The position numbers and the translations under genes were made by a program. The notes under the pieces are model-generated. The model was not told the DNA's origin, did not search any database, and saw only the letters and a list, made by a program, of their open reading frames with translations. Shown here piece by piece: positions 14,278 to 25,560 of a stretch of DNA of 64,000 nucleotides (positions are counted from its first letter, which is position 1; every line of letters starts with the position of its first letter). The DNA comes from Odontesthes bonariensis (lineage: Eukaryota; Chordata; Actinopteri; Atheriniformes; Atherinopsidae), in contig NC_134517.1 of NCBI RefSeq assembly GCF_027942865.1, positions 18,110,009-18,174,008 of the forward strand, written 5' to 3'.

Positions 14278-17200
14278 CCTCCCCCTTGAGCTGTCACCTT
14301 ACCGTGGTGGGGGGGTTTGCGTGCCCCAATGAGTCTGGGAGCTATGTTGTCTGGGGCTTTAAGCCCCTGGTAGGGTCACCCATGGCAAACAGATCCTAGA
14401 TGAGGGACCAGACAAAGAACAGCTCACAAGAACCCCTATGATGAGTGATACTTTTGGACGCCGTGTTCCCTTGCCCGGACGCGGGTTACCGGGGCCTCCC
14501 CCTGGAGCCAGGCCCAGGGGTGGGGCCCGCCGGCGAGCGCCTGGTGGCCGGGTCTGTGCCCGTGGGGCTCGGTCGGGCACAGCCCGAAGAAACAACACGG
14601 GTCCCCCTTCCTATGGGCTCACCACCCGTGGGAGGGGCCATGGGGGTCGGGTGCAGTGTGAGCTGGGCGGCAGCCGAAGGCAGGGACCTTGGCGGTCTGA
14701 TCCTCGGCTACTGAAGCTGGCTCTTGGGACGTGGAACGTCACCTCTCTGCTGGGGAAGGAGCCTGAGCTGGTGCGCGAGGCTGAGCGGTTCCGGCTAGAT
14801 ATAGTCGGACTCACCTCGACGCATGGCTTGGGCTCCGGAACCAGCCTCCTCGAGAGGGGTTGGACTCTCTTTCACTCTGGAGTTGCCCGCGGTGAGAGGC
14901 GTAGAGCAGGTGTGGGCATACTTATTGCCCCCCGGCTGTGCGCCTGTACATTGGGGTTTACCCCGGTAGACGAGAGGGTAGCCTCCCTCCGCCTTAGGGT
15001 GGGGGGACGGGTCCTGACTGTTGTTTGTGCTTATGCACCGAACGGCAGTTCGGAGTACCCACCCTTTTTGGAGTCCCTGGAGGAGGCACTAGAGAGTGCT
15101 CCTCCGGGAGACTCCCTCGTCCTGCTGGGGGACTTCAATGCTCACGTGGGCAATGACAGTGAGACCTGGAGGGGCGTGATTGGGAGGAACGGCCCCCCCG
15201 ATCTGAATCAGAGTGGTGCTTTGTTGTTGGACTTCTGTGCTCGTCACGGATTGTCCATAACGAACACCATGTTCAGGCATAAGGGTGTCCATATGTGCAC
15301 TTGGCACCAGGACACCCTAGGCCGCAGCTCGATGATCGACTTTGTAGTCGTATCGTCGGACTTGCGGCCGTATGTCCTGGACACTCGGGTGAAGAGAGGG
15401 GCGGAGCTGTCAACTGATCACCACCTGGTGGTGAGTTGGCTCCGCTGGTGGGGGAGGAAGCCGGTCAGACCTGGCAGGCCCAAACGTATTGTGAGGGTCT
15501 GCTGGGAACGGCTGGCGGAATCCCCTGTAAGGAGGAGTTTCAACTCCCACCTCCGGCAGAGCTTCAACCATGTCCCGGGGGAGGTGGGGGACATTGAGCC
15601 CGAATGGGCCATGTTCCGTGCCTCCATTGTTGAGGCGGCCGACCGGAGCTGTGGCCGCAAGGTGGTCGGTGCCTGTCGTGGCGGCAATCCCCGAACCCGC
15701 TGGTGGACCCCAGTGGTGAGGGAGGCCGTCAAGCTGAAGAAGGAGTCCTATCGGGCCTTTTTGGCCAGTGGGACTCTGGAAGCAGCTGATGGGTACCGAC
15801 AGGCCAAGCGGAACGCAGCCTCGGCGGTTGCGGAGGCAAAAACTCGGGCTTGGGAGGAGTTCGGGGAGGCCATGGAGAACGATTTCCGGACGGCCTCGAG
15901 GAGATTCTGGTCCACCATTCGGCGGCTCAGGGGGGGGAAGCGGTGCACCGTCAACACCGTGTATGGTGAGGGCGGGGCTCTGCTGACTTCAACTAGGGAC
16001 GTCGTGAGTCGGTGGGGGGAATACTTCGAGGGCCTCCTCAATCCTACCGACACGCCTTCCGATGAGGAAGCAGAGTTGGGGAGCTCGGACGTGGGACCTC
16101 CCATTTCTGGGGCTGAGGTTGCCGAGGTGGTCAAAAAACTCCTCGGTGGCAAGGCCCCGGGAGTGGATGAGGTCCGTCCTGAGTTCCTCAAGGCTCTGGA
16201 TGTTGTGGGGCTGTCTTGGTTGACACGCCTCTGCAGCATCGCGTGGACATCGGGGGCAGTGCCTCTGGACTGGCAGATCGGGGTGGTGGTCCCCCTCTTT
16301 AAAAAGGGGGACCGGAGGGTGTGTTCCAACTATAGGGGGATCACACTCCTCAGCCTCCCTGGTAAGGTCTTTTCGGGGGTACTGGAGAGGAGGATCCGCC
16401 GGATAGTCGAATCTCGGATTCAGGAGGTGCAGTGTGGTTTTCGTCCTGGCCGTGGAACAGTGGACCAGCTCTATACCCTCCGCAGGATCCTGGAGGGAGC
16501 ATGGGAGTTCGCCCAACCGGTCTACATGTGTTTTGTGGACTTGGAGAAGGCGTTCGACCGTGTCCCTCGGGGACTCTTGTGGGGGGTGCTCCGGGAGTAT
16601 GGAGTGCCGGACTCCTTGATATGGGCTGTTCGGTCTCTGTATGACCGGTGTCAGAGTTTGGTCCGCATTGCCGGCAGTAAGTCGGACATGTTTCCTGTGA
16701 GGGTTGGACTCCGTCAGGGCTGCCCTTTGTCACCGATTCTGTTCATAATTTTTATGGACAAAATGTCTAGGCGCAGCCAGGGCGTTGAGGGGGTCCGGTT
16801 TGGCGACCTCAGAATCGGGTCTCTGCTTTTTGCGGACGATTTGGTTCTGTTGGCGTCGTCGGGCCGTGACCTTCAGCTCTCACTGGAGCGGTTCGCAGCC
16901 GAGTGTGAAGCGGCTGGGATGACCATCAGCACCTCCAAATCTGAGACCATGGTCTTCGGCCGGAAAAGGGAGGAATGCTCTCTCCGGGTCGGGAATGAGA
17001 TCCTTCCCCAAGTGGAGGAGTTCAAGTATCTCGGGGTCTTGTTCACGAGTGAGGGACGAATGGAGCAGGAGATTGACAGACGGATCGGTGCGGCGTCTGC
17101 AGTGATGCGGGCTCTGCACCGGCCCGTCGTGGTGAAGAAGGAGCTGAGCCAGAAGGCGAAGCTCTCGATTTACCGGTCAATCTATGTTCCTACCCTCACC

Positions 17201-17652
17201 TATGGTCACGAGCTGTGGGTAGTGACCGAAAGAACGAGATCGCGAATACAAGCGGCCGAAATGAGTTTCCTCCGCAGGGTGGCTGGGCTCTCCCTTAGAG
17301 ATAGGGTGAGAAGCTCGGTCATCCGGGAGGGGCTCGGAGTAGAACCGCTGCTCCTCCGCATCGAGAGGAGTCAGATGAGGTGGCTCGGGCATCTTGTGAG
17401 AATGCCTCCTGGACGCCTCCCCGGTGAGGTGTTCCGGGCCCGTCCCACTGGGAGGAGACCCCGGGGAAGACCCAGGACACGTTGGAGAGACTATGTCTCT
17501 CGGCTGGCCTGGGAACGCCTCGGGGTCCCCCCAGAGGAGCTGGAGGAAGTGGCCGGGGACAGGGACGTCTGGGTCTCTCTGCTCAAGCTGCTGCCCCCGC
17601 GACCCGATCCCCGGACCAGCGGAAGATAATGGATGGATGGATGGATGGATGG
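14278..17652 (+). mobile_element. Full-length Rex3-like RTE-clade LINE
   Basis: The element begins with cctcccccttgagctgtcac, a 5' leader I know from many fish copies, then one long ORF, and ends in a (GATG)n tail, a trait described for Rex3. It is flanked by a perfect 11-bp duplication (actgtacacta) at 14267-14277 and 17653-17663. Its GC content (above 55 percent) stands out from the AT-rich surroundings. Complete length, intact ORF and perfect flanks indicate a recent insertion. Confidence 0.9.
14438..17629 (+). CDS. RTE/Rex3-like LINE protein: endonuclease and reverse transcriptase, 1063 aa
   Basis: This is the single ORF needed for retrotransposition of an RTE-type LINE: it nicks the target and copies the RNA there. 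Residues ~1-90 are Arg/Gly/Pro-rich. The APE-type endonuclease runs from [12 protein letters not shown] (about 93) through [10 protein letters not shown] (about 230) and [10 protein letters not shown] (about 325). RT follows at about 530-800, with [54 protein letters not shown] and the catalytic [10 protein letters not shown]. The C-terminus has [15 protein letters not shown]. One oddity: the position where most APE endonucleases have Glu reads LTSTHGLG. No stop or frameshift occurs. The ATG at 14438 gives the longest frame; a later Met is possible. Confidence 0.92.
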   Translation: MMSDTFGRRVPLPGRGLPGPPPGARPRGGARRRAPGGRVCARGARSGTARRNNTGPPSYGLTTRGRGHGGRVQCELGGSRRQGPWRSDPRLLKLALGTWNVTSLLGKEPELVREAERFRLDIVGLTSTHGLGSGTSLLERGWTLFHSGVARGERRRAGVGILIAPRLCACTLGFTPVDERVASLRLRVGGRVLTVVCAYAPNGSSEYPPFLESLEEALESAPPGDSLVLLGDFNAHVGNDSETWRGVIGRNGPPDLNQSGALLLDFCARHGLSITNTMFRHKGVHMCTWHQDTLGRSSMIDFVVVSSDLRPYVLDTRVKRGAELSTDHHLVVSWLRWWGRKPVRPGRPKRIVRVCWERLAESPVRRSFNSHLRQSFNHVPGEVGDIEPEWAMFRASIVEAADRSCGRKVVGACRGGNPRTRWWTPVVREAVKLKKESYRAFLASGTLEAADGYRQAKRNAASAVAEAKTRAWEEFGEAMENDFRTASRRFWSTIRRLRGGKRCTVNTVYGEGGALLTSTRDVVSRWGEYFEGLLNPTDTPSDEEAELGSSDVGPPISGAEVAEVVKKLLGGKAPGVDEVRPEFLKALDVVGLSWLTRLCSIAWTSGAVPLDWQIGVVVPLFKKGDRRVCSNYRGITLLSLPGKVFSGVLERRIRRIVESRIQEVQCGFRPGRGTVDQLYTLRRILEGAWEFAQPVYMCFVDLEKAFDRVPRGLLWGVLREYGVPDSLIWAVRSLYDRCQSLVRIAGSKSDMFPVRVGLRQGCPLSPILFIIFMDKMSRRSQGVEGVRFGDLRIGSLLFADDLVLLASSGRDLQLSLERFAAECEAAGMTISTSKSETMVFGRKREECSLRVGNEILPQVEEFKYLGVLFTSEGRMEQEIDRRIGAASAVMRALHRPVVVKKELSQKAKLSIYRSIYVPTLTYGHELWVVTERTRSRIQAAEMSFLRRVAGLSLRDRVRSSVIREGLGVEPLLLRIERSQMRWLGHLVRMPPGRLPGEVFRARPTGRRPRGRPRTRWRDYVSRLAWERLGVPPEELEEVAGDRDVWVSLLKLLPPRPDPRTSGR

Positions 17653-17928
17653 ACTGTACACTAGCACTGATAACGTGGAGGTGCGTCGCTTACTTAAAAA
17701 AATCCGGGTTACTACTTTTGAATTTTAGCCGAATGCATAAATAGGCAGCAGGTCTGTGGGCTGTCTGTGGTAGTAGCACGACGAGGACGTCAGTAACACC
17801 CACTTTACGACAAAAATTCAAAATTACAGTAACCCGGATTTTTTTAAGTAAGCGACGCACCTCCACGTTATCAGTGCTAGTGTAGAGTAATTAATAAATT
17901 ATAAACAGCATAGTTTGTGCCTGTATAA

Positions 17929-18546
17929 GCTTGCCCATAGGAAACCGTTTCATGGCCGAATATCTCAAGAGAGCAGCCAGACGCCTCTCGAATATCTTCG
18001 GAACAGCTCCAAATTACCAACAACAAGCAGGGGTGAGTAGAACATCATGTTATAATGTGAAATCAAGGGCCCAATGTCAAAAAACCGGTCTTATCCTTTA
18101 AGTTCTCTGCAACTGTTCAGTAGCCTAGCTCTAACATTGCTAAAACCTGTCTAGTGCCTAAAGAGCAGAAGAAGCCTTAATGCTTTTATGAAGGTTTCCA
18201 TTCATGAAAGGGATTTTGCTTAGTTTTTAAAGCATGAGATGGACCCTGCACTTACATTCCTGACTTTGAAAAATGAACAAATGTCTCGTTTCTTGGGAGG
18301 GGGGCCATCCATCAATGTCACCGAAGTCTAGCTCAAGAGAGAGAATGAGATAGGGACGGGGGTCTTTGGGGGGGTCGATGGGCGGGCGCGGCCACTGTGG
18401 GAACTGTGGTGCTTGGAGTGACAACCGGGATAGCCAACGAATTCGTTCAAACGAATCCGCAACTTGACATTCTGGGCTAAACCAAGTTCACAACGGGGGA
18501 AGGGGTTCGCAATGTTTATTCCCTTGATTGTTTGGTTGATTCGGAT
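17929..18546. other. Non-coding interval
   Basis: No coding sequence supported. Confidence 0.5.
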
Positions 18547-18580
18547 GCTGTTTACACATACCCGGGTATGTGTAAACAGC
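18547..18580. repeat. Perfect 34-bp palindrome
   Basis: Starting GCTGTTTACACATACCC, the sequence is its own reverse complement, centred on CCCGGG. The flanks do not continue the symmetry. Confidence 0.95.
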
Positions 18581-19434
18581 ACCTCGTTCTCGTTTCCCAC
18601 ATTGAAAGTAAATCTGGAACAGCAAGGGACTGATCTAGGAAAGAAGGAGGACTTTTATATGTCACATACTAGATAAAATATTGGAGGGGACAGATTGGTA
18701 CTTTCCCAACATTGGGGGGGACGTGACAGAGCCGTTCTAAGAACGCAGTTATCAGAACTGTCCTACTCGAATTTGTTTCTGATAACTGTCCTTCTGTTTC
18801 AGTCTGCATTCGCACATGAGTCGGGACCTGATAGGGACTGATGAGCCGCGCGCAGCCGTCTGCGTCAGTGACGTGTTACGTTAGCCGTTTAGCGCCACAT
18901 TCAACAACAAAACAAAACCCGGAAAAACTTGGCTTGTGAATAAACTCGGTACGTTTATCTAGGTAGGTGAGGTAGCTCATGGTGGTAACCACTTAAATCC
19001 TACATAAGAGGGGAAATTGTGACAAATAATGGTAGGATTAAGTTAACAAGTGCATGCGAAATCAAATGTATAGGCTATCCTAATAAACTACGATTGCTGA
19101 ACAGGAGGACGACGTACAGCTTTAAGTTTATTCACTGCGCATTTCATACACAAAAAATAATGGGAAAATATCTTTAACTTACAGGTTCATCCGCTGCTGA
19201 AGCCCCTTGTTGTGTCATGCTTTAAATCACAAACGCAATCCAGTAAATATTTACTAGTATAGTAGCCTATAGTAAATATAGAGTAATATAGAGTCCGCAC
19301 TGCAGTCAAAGTCAAAATATGTTCTAGTATCACCGGCCGCGCTGATGGGGTGATCAAATTTTCTTCTGCTGGTGATGCCTGTGACGTGATGACTTCAGCG
19401 ATGACGTATTTTTGTCCCCTTTCCTGCACTCAAG

Positions 19435-19545
19435 AAATTCGTATTCGTAACTTTTGAATTCGTAACTTTTGAATTCGTAACTTTTTGATTCGTAACTTTT
19501 CGATTCGTGTATGTATTTTTTGATGTCGTAACTTTTCGATTCGTA
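19435..19545 (+). repeat. Short tandem repeat based on GATTCGTAACTTTT
   Basis: Five to six imperfect units of 17-18 bases (variants of gaattcgtaacttttg) follow one another. On minus they read AAAAGTTACGAATC. No function is apparent. Confidence 0.85.
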
Positions 19546-19589
19546 TTTTGACAAATATCAAAACACAACCCCCTATAAACACAGATGGA

Positions 19590-19775
19590 CTCATTTTTAG
19601 AGATTGCACATATTTATTTTATGCTCAACTACAACCAAAGACGCACATATTTCCCAAATATGCGCGGATTACTTGCACGGATGGACGTTTCTTTTTGACC
19701 GATTTCTTACACCATACGGGAACCATTTTTAAGCATCGTAGGGGGCGCTTCACTGCTCGGTCCCTAATTATGCTC
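19590..19775 (-). repeat. Short solo piece of the 40-46 kb repeat family
   Basis: On minus the sequence reads agggaccgagcagtgaa followed directly by gcgccccctacgatgcttaa and aaatgg. Both strings also occur at the start of the 40 kb array (39985 and 40209), but there they lie ~200 bases apart. It is therefore an internally deleted or differently built member of the same family, in reverse orientation. Confidence 0.65.
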
Positions 19776-20221
19776 TTCAGCAACAGGCTGTTAAGTCCTG
19801 TCGCTTTGTGGAGCCCAGCCTATGTCAGTGTTTGCAAATGTAGGGGACCTATAGGTCTTAAACACAACCCAAGTCAACCTGTAAGCACCTCCTTTAGCTC
19901 CTCCCTTACATTCTTTCGTTTCTTCGCAGCAGCAGCAGCTTTACTTAAGTTTTATTCATAAATAGTATTTTCAATAAATATATTTTCTCTACTTTACTGT
20001 CTCTGCCTCCTCAGTCACGACCCTGCGTCCTTATAGCAATTGGGTTTCAGTTGTCATATCCTGGGGTGCAAGTCCCTGCAGGTGGCGTTGTTGGCTCTAA
20101 CAATTTCATCCTATACTCCGCTCCTTGCCACACAAACAACAATGATGAAGGTAAAAACGCATAAAACACGAACACGAACTTCACGTGGTGTTATCTATTT
20201 AAAGACTGATCGTACAACCCT

Positions 20222-20365
20222 CCGTCGCAGTCGCTGAGGTCAATGGGGACCTTATAGACGGTGGAGAGAGACGATGGCGGGAATGGTGGCCTCGGCGCTC
20301 TGGCCCGGGAGCAGCGCACCTTTGTAGTCGGAGGAGCAGTTGGCAAAGCAGCGGGTGTTTTCCAT
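20222..20365 (-). pseudogene. lancl3: Truncated first exon of lancl3
   Basis: From the ATG at 20365 (minus) the frame reads MENTRCFANCSSDYKGALLP then GQSAEATIPAIVS, which matches the N-terminus of LANCL3 (human begins MDTKRCFANRF). After this the frame meets a TAA at about 20249. In a shifted frame, SDCDGGLYD near 20222 matches the following conserved GGLYGGVAG, showing a frameshift. Similarity ends right after GGLY, with AT-rich DNA beyond, so the rest of exon 1 is missing. It lies ~13 kb upstream of the other lancl3 exons on the same strand. Confidence 0.7.
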
Positions 20366-21644
20366 CACCGATAGAAGGACGCCAGAAACAGCACAACGTA
20401 CAGGGCCACGCTGATAACGCGGATCTGCGGTCTCTGCTCAAGGTATCCAAGGATGAGGGAGGAAAAACTCTTGGATCACTCATCCCGCAGCTGATTGGAT
20501 GTGAGCAGTGATGGACCAGCAGCTCGTCAGCCTCCAGGAGTTGCACCGTAACAGACAAAAGTGGATGGTGTTCCATAAAGCTGCTGAAAAACAGTTTGTT
20601 ACTTCAAGCCAATCTCTACATCAAACTACATCATTTTGGAGACTGTGAATAATTTAAAAATGAAATCTAACACTAATTGTTACAACACAGTAAAACTAAA
20701 AGAACCACAAATTATAATCAGAATAAGCCTAAAGGATTTAGCTTGTGAAACTATTTTTATTTTTTCCTTTGGTCCTATATCCTGTTAGAGTTAACTTTTT
20801 AAAGCAAAGCTACATAAACTGGCAACTACCCGCTTCAAGTCACACTCCAGCTATTCATCCCTCAAACACTCATGTCATAGTTGTACTTTCTGAAGTTTAT
20901 TCCATGAAAAACCTCTCTTTGCCTTAAAATTACTTTGGCTTTTATGTTTTATCATTCAGATGATGATAATACAAATAGTTAAGTGTAGCCTACATAAATA
21001 AGTCCTAACCCCATGCTCCATAATTAGGAAATGTAAGCAAAGGCAACTTCTTCCCCTAAAAATATTCCACTTATATACACTTTAACATAATGTTAAACTC
21101 ACACCAAACACATAACCTTTAACTTCTAGGAAACATTTATTGTAGTTTTAGGTGTTGAGTCTGAGTTTTTATTTCAAGTGTCACAAAACACTAACTGCTC
21201 CAGTGATTTATCAGTAGTGACTTTCATATTTCCACATTTCATCATCAGGTGGCGACAAAAGCCCATAAACTGAACCGGCTGCTGTCCATGGTACCATTTT
21301 TTTTTTTTTTTTTTCGAACAGAGGATGCAAAAATAGTTTGATCTGGGCTGGAGGTTCAGTTCAGATTCTGTCGTACAGCTACAAAGGAGACAAAGTGACT
21401 CCAAATACACATTTAAGGAAGAAAAATATACATGAAAATGACAAAAAAAAAAGGTTTAATAGGAAAAAGGCTACAAAGAGATAGATGGGCCAATCGGAAA
21501 AAAAAAAACCTTCCTTTTGGAGTTAGATAACAATAATGATAATAATATTAAAAAGTCTAACTCAATTCAAACCCACAAGGTTCAATAGTTCAAAATATGT
21601 GTCCTACAATGTATTTTAAAAACCACCATTATGAATGCATTTAG
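20366..21644. other. Non-coding interval upstream of the lancl3 remnant
   Basis: No coding exon could be supported. A poly-T run lies at 21298-21315. Confidence 0.5.
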
Positions 21645-22085
21645 TGTCAGGCTTAGGTGGTGAGGTAGGACATGGATGCGGACTCAGAGGATGGGAAAAG
21701 CAAACTTGGTTTTATTCAAGAAACAAACGTTAAACAAAAGGCACGGCTGACAAAACTTAAACTGTGAAATCAAAACATTAACAGGACTATGACAAAAACA
21801 ATTGACTAAGCATGGCATGGATAAATACTTAACTCTAACGCGCCGTCTTGGCATGAAGGGTGAAAATCAGGTATCAAGGTAAAGATCTGACAAAAGGACA
21901 GGGGAGCTGGAAACTAAATAGGGAACTGGGTGATTGTGAATGAGTGCAGCTGGGGACAAAGAACAGGTGACGTGAAGGAAACTAATGAGCTGGTATGTGA
22001 AGTGAGGGGAAAAGCAAATGGCAAAACATGAACTCAAGAACCAAAACATAACCTAAAACATGGGGAAAATCCCATGGGCGTGACA
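21645..22085 (-). mobile_element. Solo LTR (441 bp)
   Basis: The sequence begins TGTCAGGC and ends GTGACA (TG...CA ends with TGTCA/TGACA inverted pentamers). It is flanked by the 5-bp direct repeat TTTAG (21640-21644, 22086-22090). On minus an AATAAA (21716-21711) lies about 70 bases before the end, as expected of an R-region polyadenylation signal. No internal retroelement genes are present, so it arose by LTR-LTR recombination. The family (Gypsy- or ERV-like) cannot be assigned. Confidence 0.75.
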
Positions 22086-22090
22086 TTTAG

Positions 22091-25074
22091 CACTTTTTTA
22101 CACAGATTTATGATCAGCCAAAGGCAGTACAGAAACTGTTACTTTAAGTTAATCTGTAATTGTATGTGTAGTGGGTGGTAGAAAACAAGATCACTCGTGA
22201 GCTTTTAAGGTTTTACTTGAAATACCATGTTGTAACCTTTGTTTTTGGTTTCACTCAAAACGTGCACAGACACACACACACACACAAAGTTAAATTAGAT
22301 TTTCTAATGAGCTTTTTTCAATGAAACAACTGATTTTTGAGTAGTTTTTCTTTGATGCTGTTGGTTATTCTGGCACTGTTTTTTTTTTTTACATCTGTTA
22401 TGATACATAACCATGGCAACAGGAAAGTTGTTTACATATGGGTGCTGCTGATTGACCTTTCCAAAGCCCAAATAATGCCTAGAAAAAGACCCAAAATCCA
22501 GTTGTGTCGAAACGAAGATGGCTAGGATGCAGAACAGAAACAAAATGGAGAGAAAAGAAGCAAGGAATTTAAATAATTTCTTCCCTTGATCATCATAGGA
22601 AGTTTGATATCACTGGCAGACAGTGAACCCCCCCCCCCCTCCACCCCCCACACACACCTCAATCCCTTGATAGTGATTTCTGAAGATTTTTTATCACACC
22701 TCTGTCTCAAAAATAATTTCATCTTGCTGATAAATAAAGTATTATTGAATTAAATTGAAAAATCTCAAGAAACATAAAGCAAGTTGCATTGCATGGCTTT
22801 AGATAAGAAACATCAAACATTCAGAATCATTACAGGTGACAAATACTGCTGTATTCATTAAACCTTTATCGCACTGTGTGCCATTTCCAAGATGATCCAC
22901 GTGGTTATCTGACTGAGATTTTGATAGCCAGAGACGCTTTGAACATTTTAATTTGAAAAGTTTTTTGTCCCATTTGAAAAGGCAGCGATAAAGAAAAGAG
23001 GACAAATGCCATGGTGATATGAAGCAAAGGTCGTTTTATGAATATAAAACTAATTACATTTTTCACTGCTAAATGCAGTTTCTCTAAAAAAGAAGCAAAG
23101 TACTATGAAGAAAGCAGAAGCTTTTCTGAGTGAGTGAGTGAGTAAGAGGAGGACGGAGAAGACGGCATTCAGAGCTCCAGTTCTGGTTATTACTGAAAAT
23201 AGCAGGCGGTGGAATCAGCATGGTGTCTGGAGTGTGTTGCTGTTTGCGTTTACAGATAAAAAGTCTGGCTCTAGTTACTTTGAAGGCCATCTTCCCTTAG
23301 ACTCGCACTCTCTACAAGGGTGAAATATTGAGAACTGCCACAGATGCAGTCAATTTGTTCTTAGCATGCAATTTTTGGTTAAAGTTCTCAGATGCGGACA
23401 ACTGAGAAGTCTAGAAAATTAAAATGGTATAAGTCATGCTCAGAGGACCATATTTTCTTCGGTCTTATCTGTTGCAGCGATAAAAGAAAACTCAATTTGC
23501 ATTTATATGAGAAAATGATTTGGGGCTCAAATGGTCCCATCTGATGCTGCAGAAAATAATGTCCCTGCTTGTCTCCAGTGTGAAATACATTCGCCTCGAA
23601 CCGTGTGTGGGTGAAAAGTTGAGTTGAGACTAAAGGCAAACAGATAAGTTTGAGGGTCTGACCTTTACTTCCATGATGACGAAGATGAAGATGAAGATTC
23701 TCACAAAAGCAGTAGAATCCAGCTGTGACAGAGTTAGTGTCAACAGCAAGAAACAACCCAGTTTTTCTTCCCTTTCCCCACAGACAAAATGGAGTAAGTT
23801 GATGCTATACACGGTGAAGATTCTCCAGCAAATCTATATCGCAAGGAGTTTTTCACGTTTCTCTTAAATCAATCTTTATGTTGATTATATTTTTGTTCAC
23901 CTTCCTGTAAAGACACATTTGTTCCAATGACACGTTTGTTCGGGGTAAATATGCTCTCTGAAGCAGAGCTGGAGTCATTGCCAGGCTTCTTCAGTCTGAC
24001 TTTGCCAAATCCTGTGGATATGTTCCACAATAACAGTCCGATTTGATAGAAAATGACAACAACTACATGGTTAATATTCATGAAACTTGGTTTGGACGTG
24101 AAGCATGGGCGAAGGCAAGGATCCAGATGTTTCATTCATTAAATTTCTAAACCTGCTTCGGGTTGCAGGGAGGCTGAAGCATATCAGCTGCTATGGACAT
24201 GTTTGTGTTATTTTAAGATCGACGTAAACACAGAACATACATTTATCCTTTAATTATATCATCAATTGGAGCTTGACATTTGTGGAACCCAAAATATAAA
24301 AACTTACACACATGAGACACATTTGTTGGAATATAGGGACAAAATAACAGCTGAAACTCTTCGTCTTTTGATATCTCCAATGGCAGAACATATTTTATGT
24401 GTCATAAAAAGGAATGGGAACATTGCAAAGTAGCAAAAGCTTTACCGCTTTGTTACAGTCAAGTAAATAAATGTCAAAGTAAAATAAAGAATCACTGCAT
24501 TTTTTCTTTGTTAACATTTACCACACTGTCCTGACTTTCTCTGAGCTGGTGTTGCATTATTTATATTTGACAGTTTTTCTGACACCGTTTAAAAGGATAA
24601 CTGTTCAGAAAACCGTGTTGGTCAGAACAAAAAAAAAAAAGGTTCGTCTTTAGCACACAGTTATTACTATTAATGTTTAAGCGTGTGCAGCCAAAGTACT
24701 CAATTGTGTCTGAACTCTTTCTTTTCAAATGACCAGATACGTCACACTGAATTTGGACGAAATGTGTGCAAAACTCTGCACGTCCGTTATATTCCCACTT
24801 CTTAGTACATTTTGAGTTCTGTCTGAATATTTGTCTCAGTGTAAACATCATACAGCTTTGATAACGAAGTGAAACACCACGACAAATAAGTAACAACACA
24901 AACCTGTGTTTGAACACACTCAACTTTGTGATTTTAACTACACTGAAGATGCGGGAGAAATGATATGTTTGGTCGTGTGACACGACTCGTGTCACTCTAG
25001 AATTCAGCTCAATCTTCTCTTGATTCAGCCCGCGGTGCGTAAAGTGACGCACGCGCCTGCAGGAGGGCGCATAC
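22091..25074. other. Intergenic region upstream of the bombesin-receptor gene
   Basis: No exon is supported. It holds a (CA)n run at 22268-22286 and a C-rich run at 22628-22650. Confidence 0.55.
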
Positions 25075-25082
25075 TTTATAAA
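25043..25082 (+). promoter_or_regulatory. Candidate promoter of the grpr-like gene (TATA-like and CRE-like sites)
   Basis: A TATA-like TTTATAAA (25075-25082) lies 63 bases before the start codon, preceded at about 25044 by gtgacgcac, close to a CRE half-site. Positions fit a short 5' leader. There is no experimental support. Confidence 0.4.
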
Positions 25083-25144
25083 CCAGACAGAAAAGGGCAC
25101 CAGGACGCATTGGACTGGCGATCTGTGTCCTTTACAGACTTGAT

Positions 25145-25560
25145 ATGTCCCTGAAGGATCAGTTCATTTTAACCCCGGAGGACAGCAGGGTTTTACACCT
25201 CAATGTCTCCAGAGGATTCTGGGACTCCCCCACGGAGCAGCACCAGTATAGCATCTGGCTCCCCGGCTTGGGGATCGCGGCCGTCTATGGTATCATTATC
25301 ATCGTGGGTCTTGTTGGAAATATCACCTTAATGAAGACCTGTCTGCTGGTGAAGTCCATGCGCACCGTGCCCAATTTGTTCCTGTCCAGTCTGGCTCTGG
25401 GGGACGTGCTGCTGCTGGTGACCTGCGCCCCGGTGGACGCCAGCCGCTACCTGGTGGACGAGTGGCTCTTTGGCCGCGTTGGGTGCAAACTGATCCCGTT
25501 CATCCAGCTCACCTCGGTGGGAGTCTCCGTGTTCACCCTCACTGCGCTCTCCGCTGACCG
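25145..25560 (+). CDS. grpr: grpr-like bombesin receptor, exon 1 (TM1-TM3)
   Basis: This exon encodes the N-terminus and first three membrane helices of a class A GPCR for gastrin-releasing peptide / bombesin, which signals mainly through Gq. The N-terminus has a glycosylation site (NVSR). TM1 includes [17 protein letters not shown]2 [17 protein letters not shown], and TM3 [19 protein letters not shown]. The exon ends GCT GAC CG with donor gtacct, splitting the DRY motif exactly as in mammalian bombesin receptors. The Gln in PFIQLTS is the residue that helps separate GRPR from BRS3 (Arg there). The three exons sum to 1083 nt, 360 aa. Confidence 0.9.

Larger units (their letters stand above)
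14227..17928. mobile_element. Foldback (long inverted-repeat) element, split by a LINE
   Basis: Without the LINE the element is about 316 bp. The left arm is 14227-14277 plus 17664-17730, and the right arm is 17811-17928 in inverted orientation, each about 118 bases and nearly identical (outer end TTATACAGGCACAAACTATG). The centre (17731-17810) is unique. If the ends are TACAGGCAC, a TA flanks both sides, as in Tc1/mariner-type elements, but this is not certain. There is no coding potential, so it is MITE-like. Confidence 0.8.

Noticed and set aside
15748..16733. Long minus-strand frames within the LINE
   Set aside because: They are shadows of the RT frame in GC-rich DNA.
20366..20580. Minus frame upstream of the lancl3 start with a hydrophobic stretch (SVALYVVLFLASFY)
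   Set aside because: No recognisable family; it ends at a stop just before the lancl3 ATG and is more likely 5' leader sequence.
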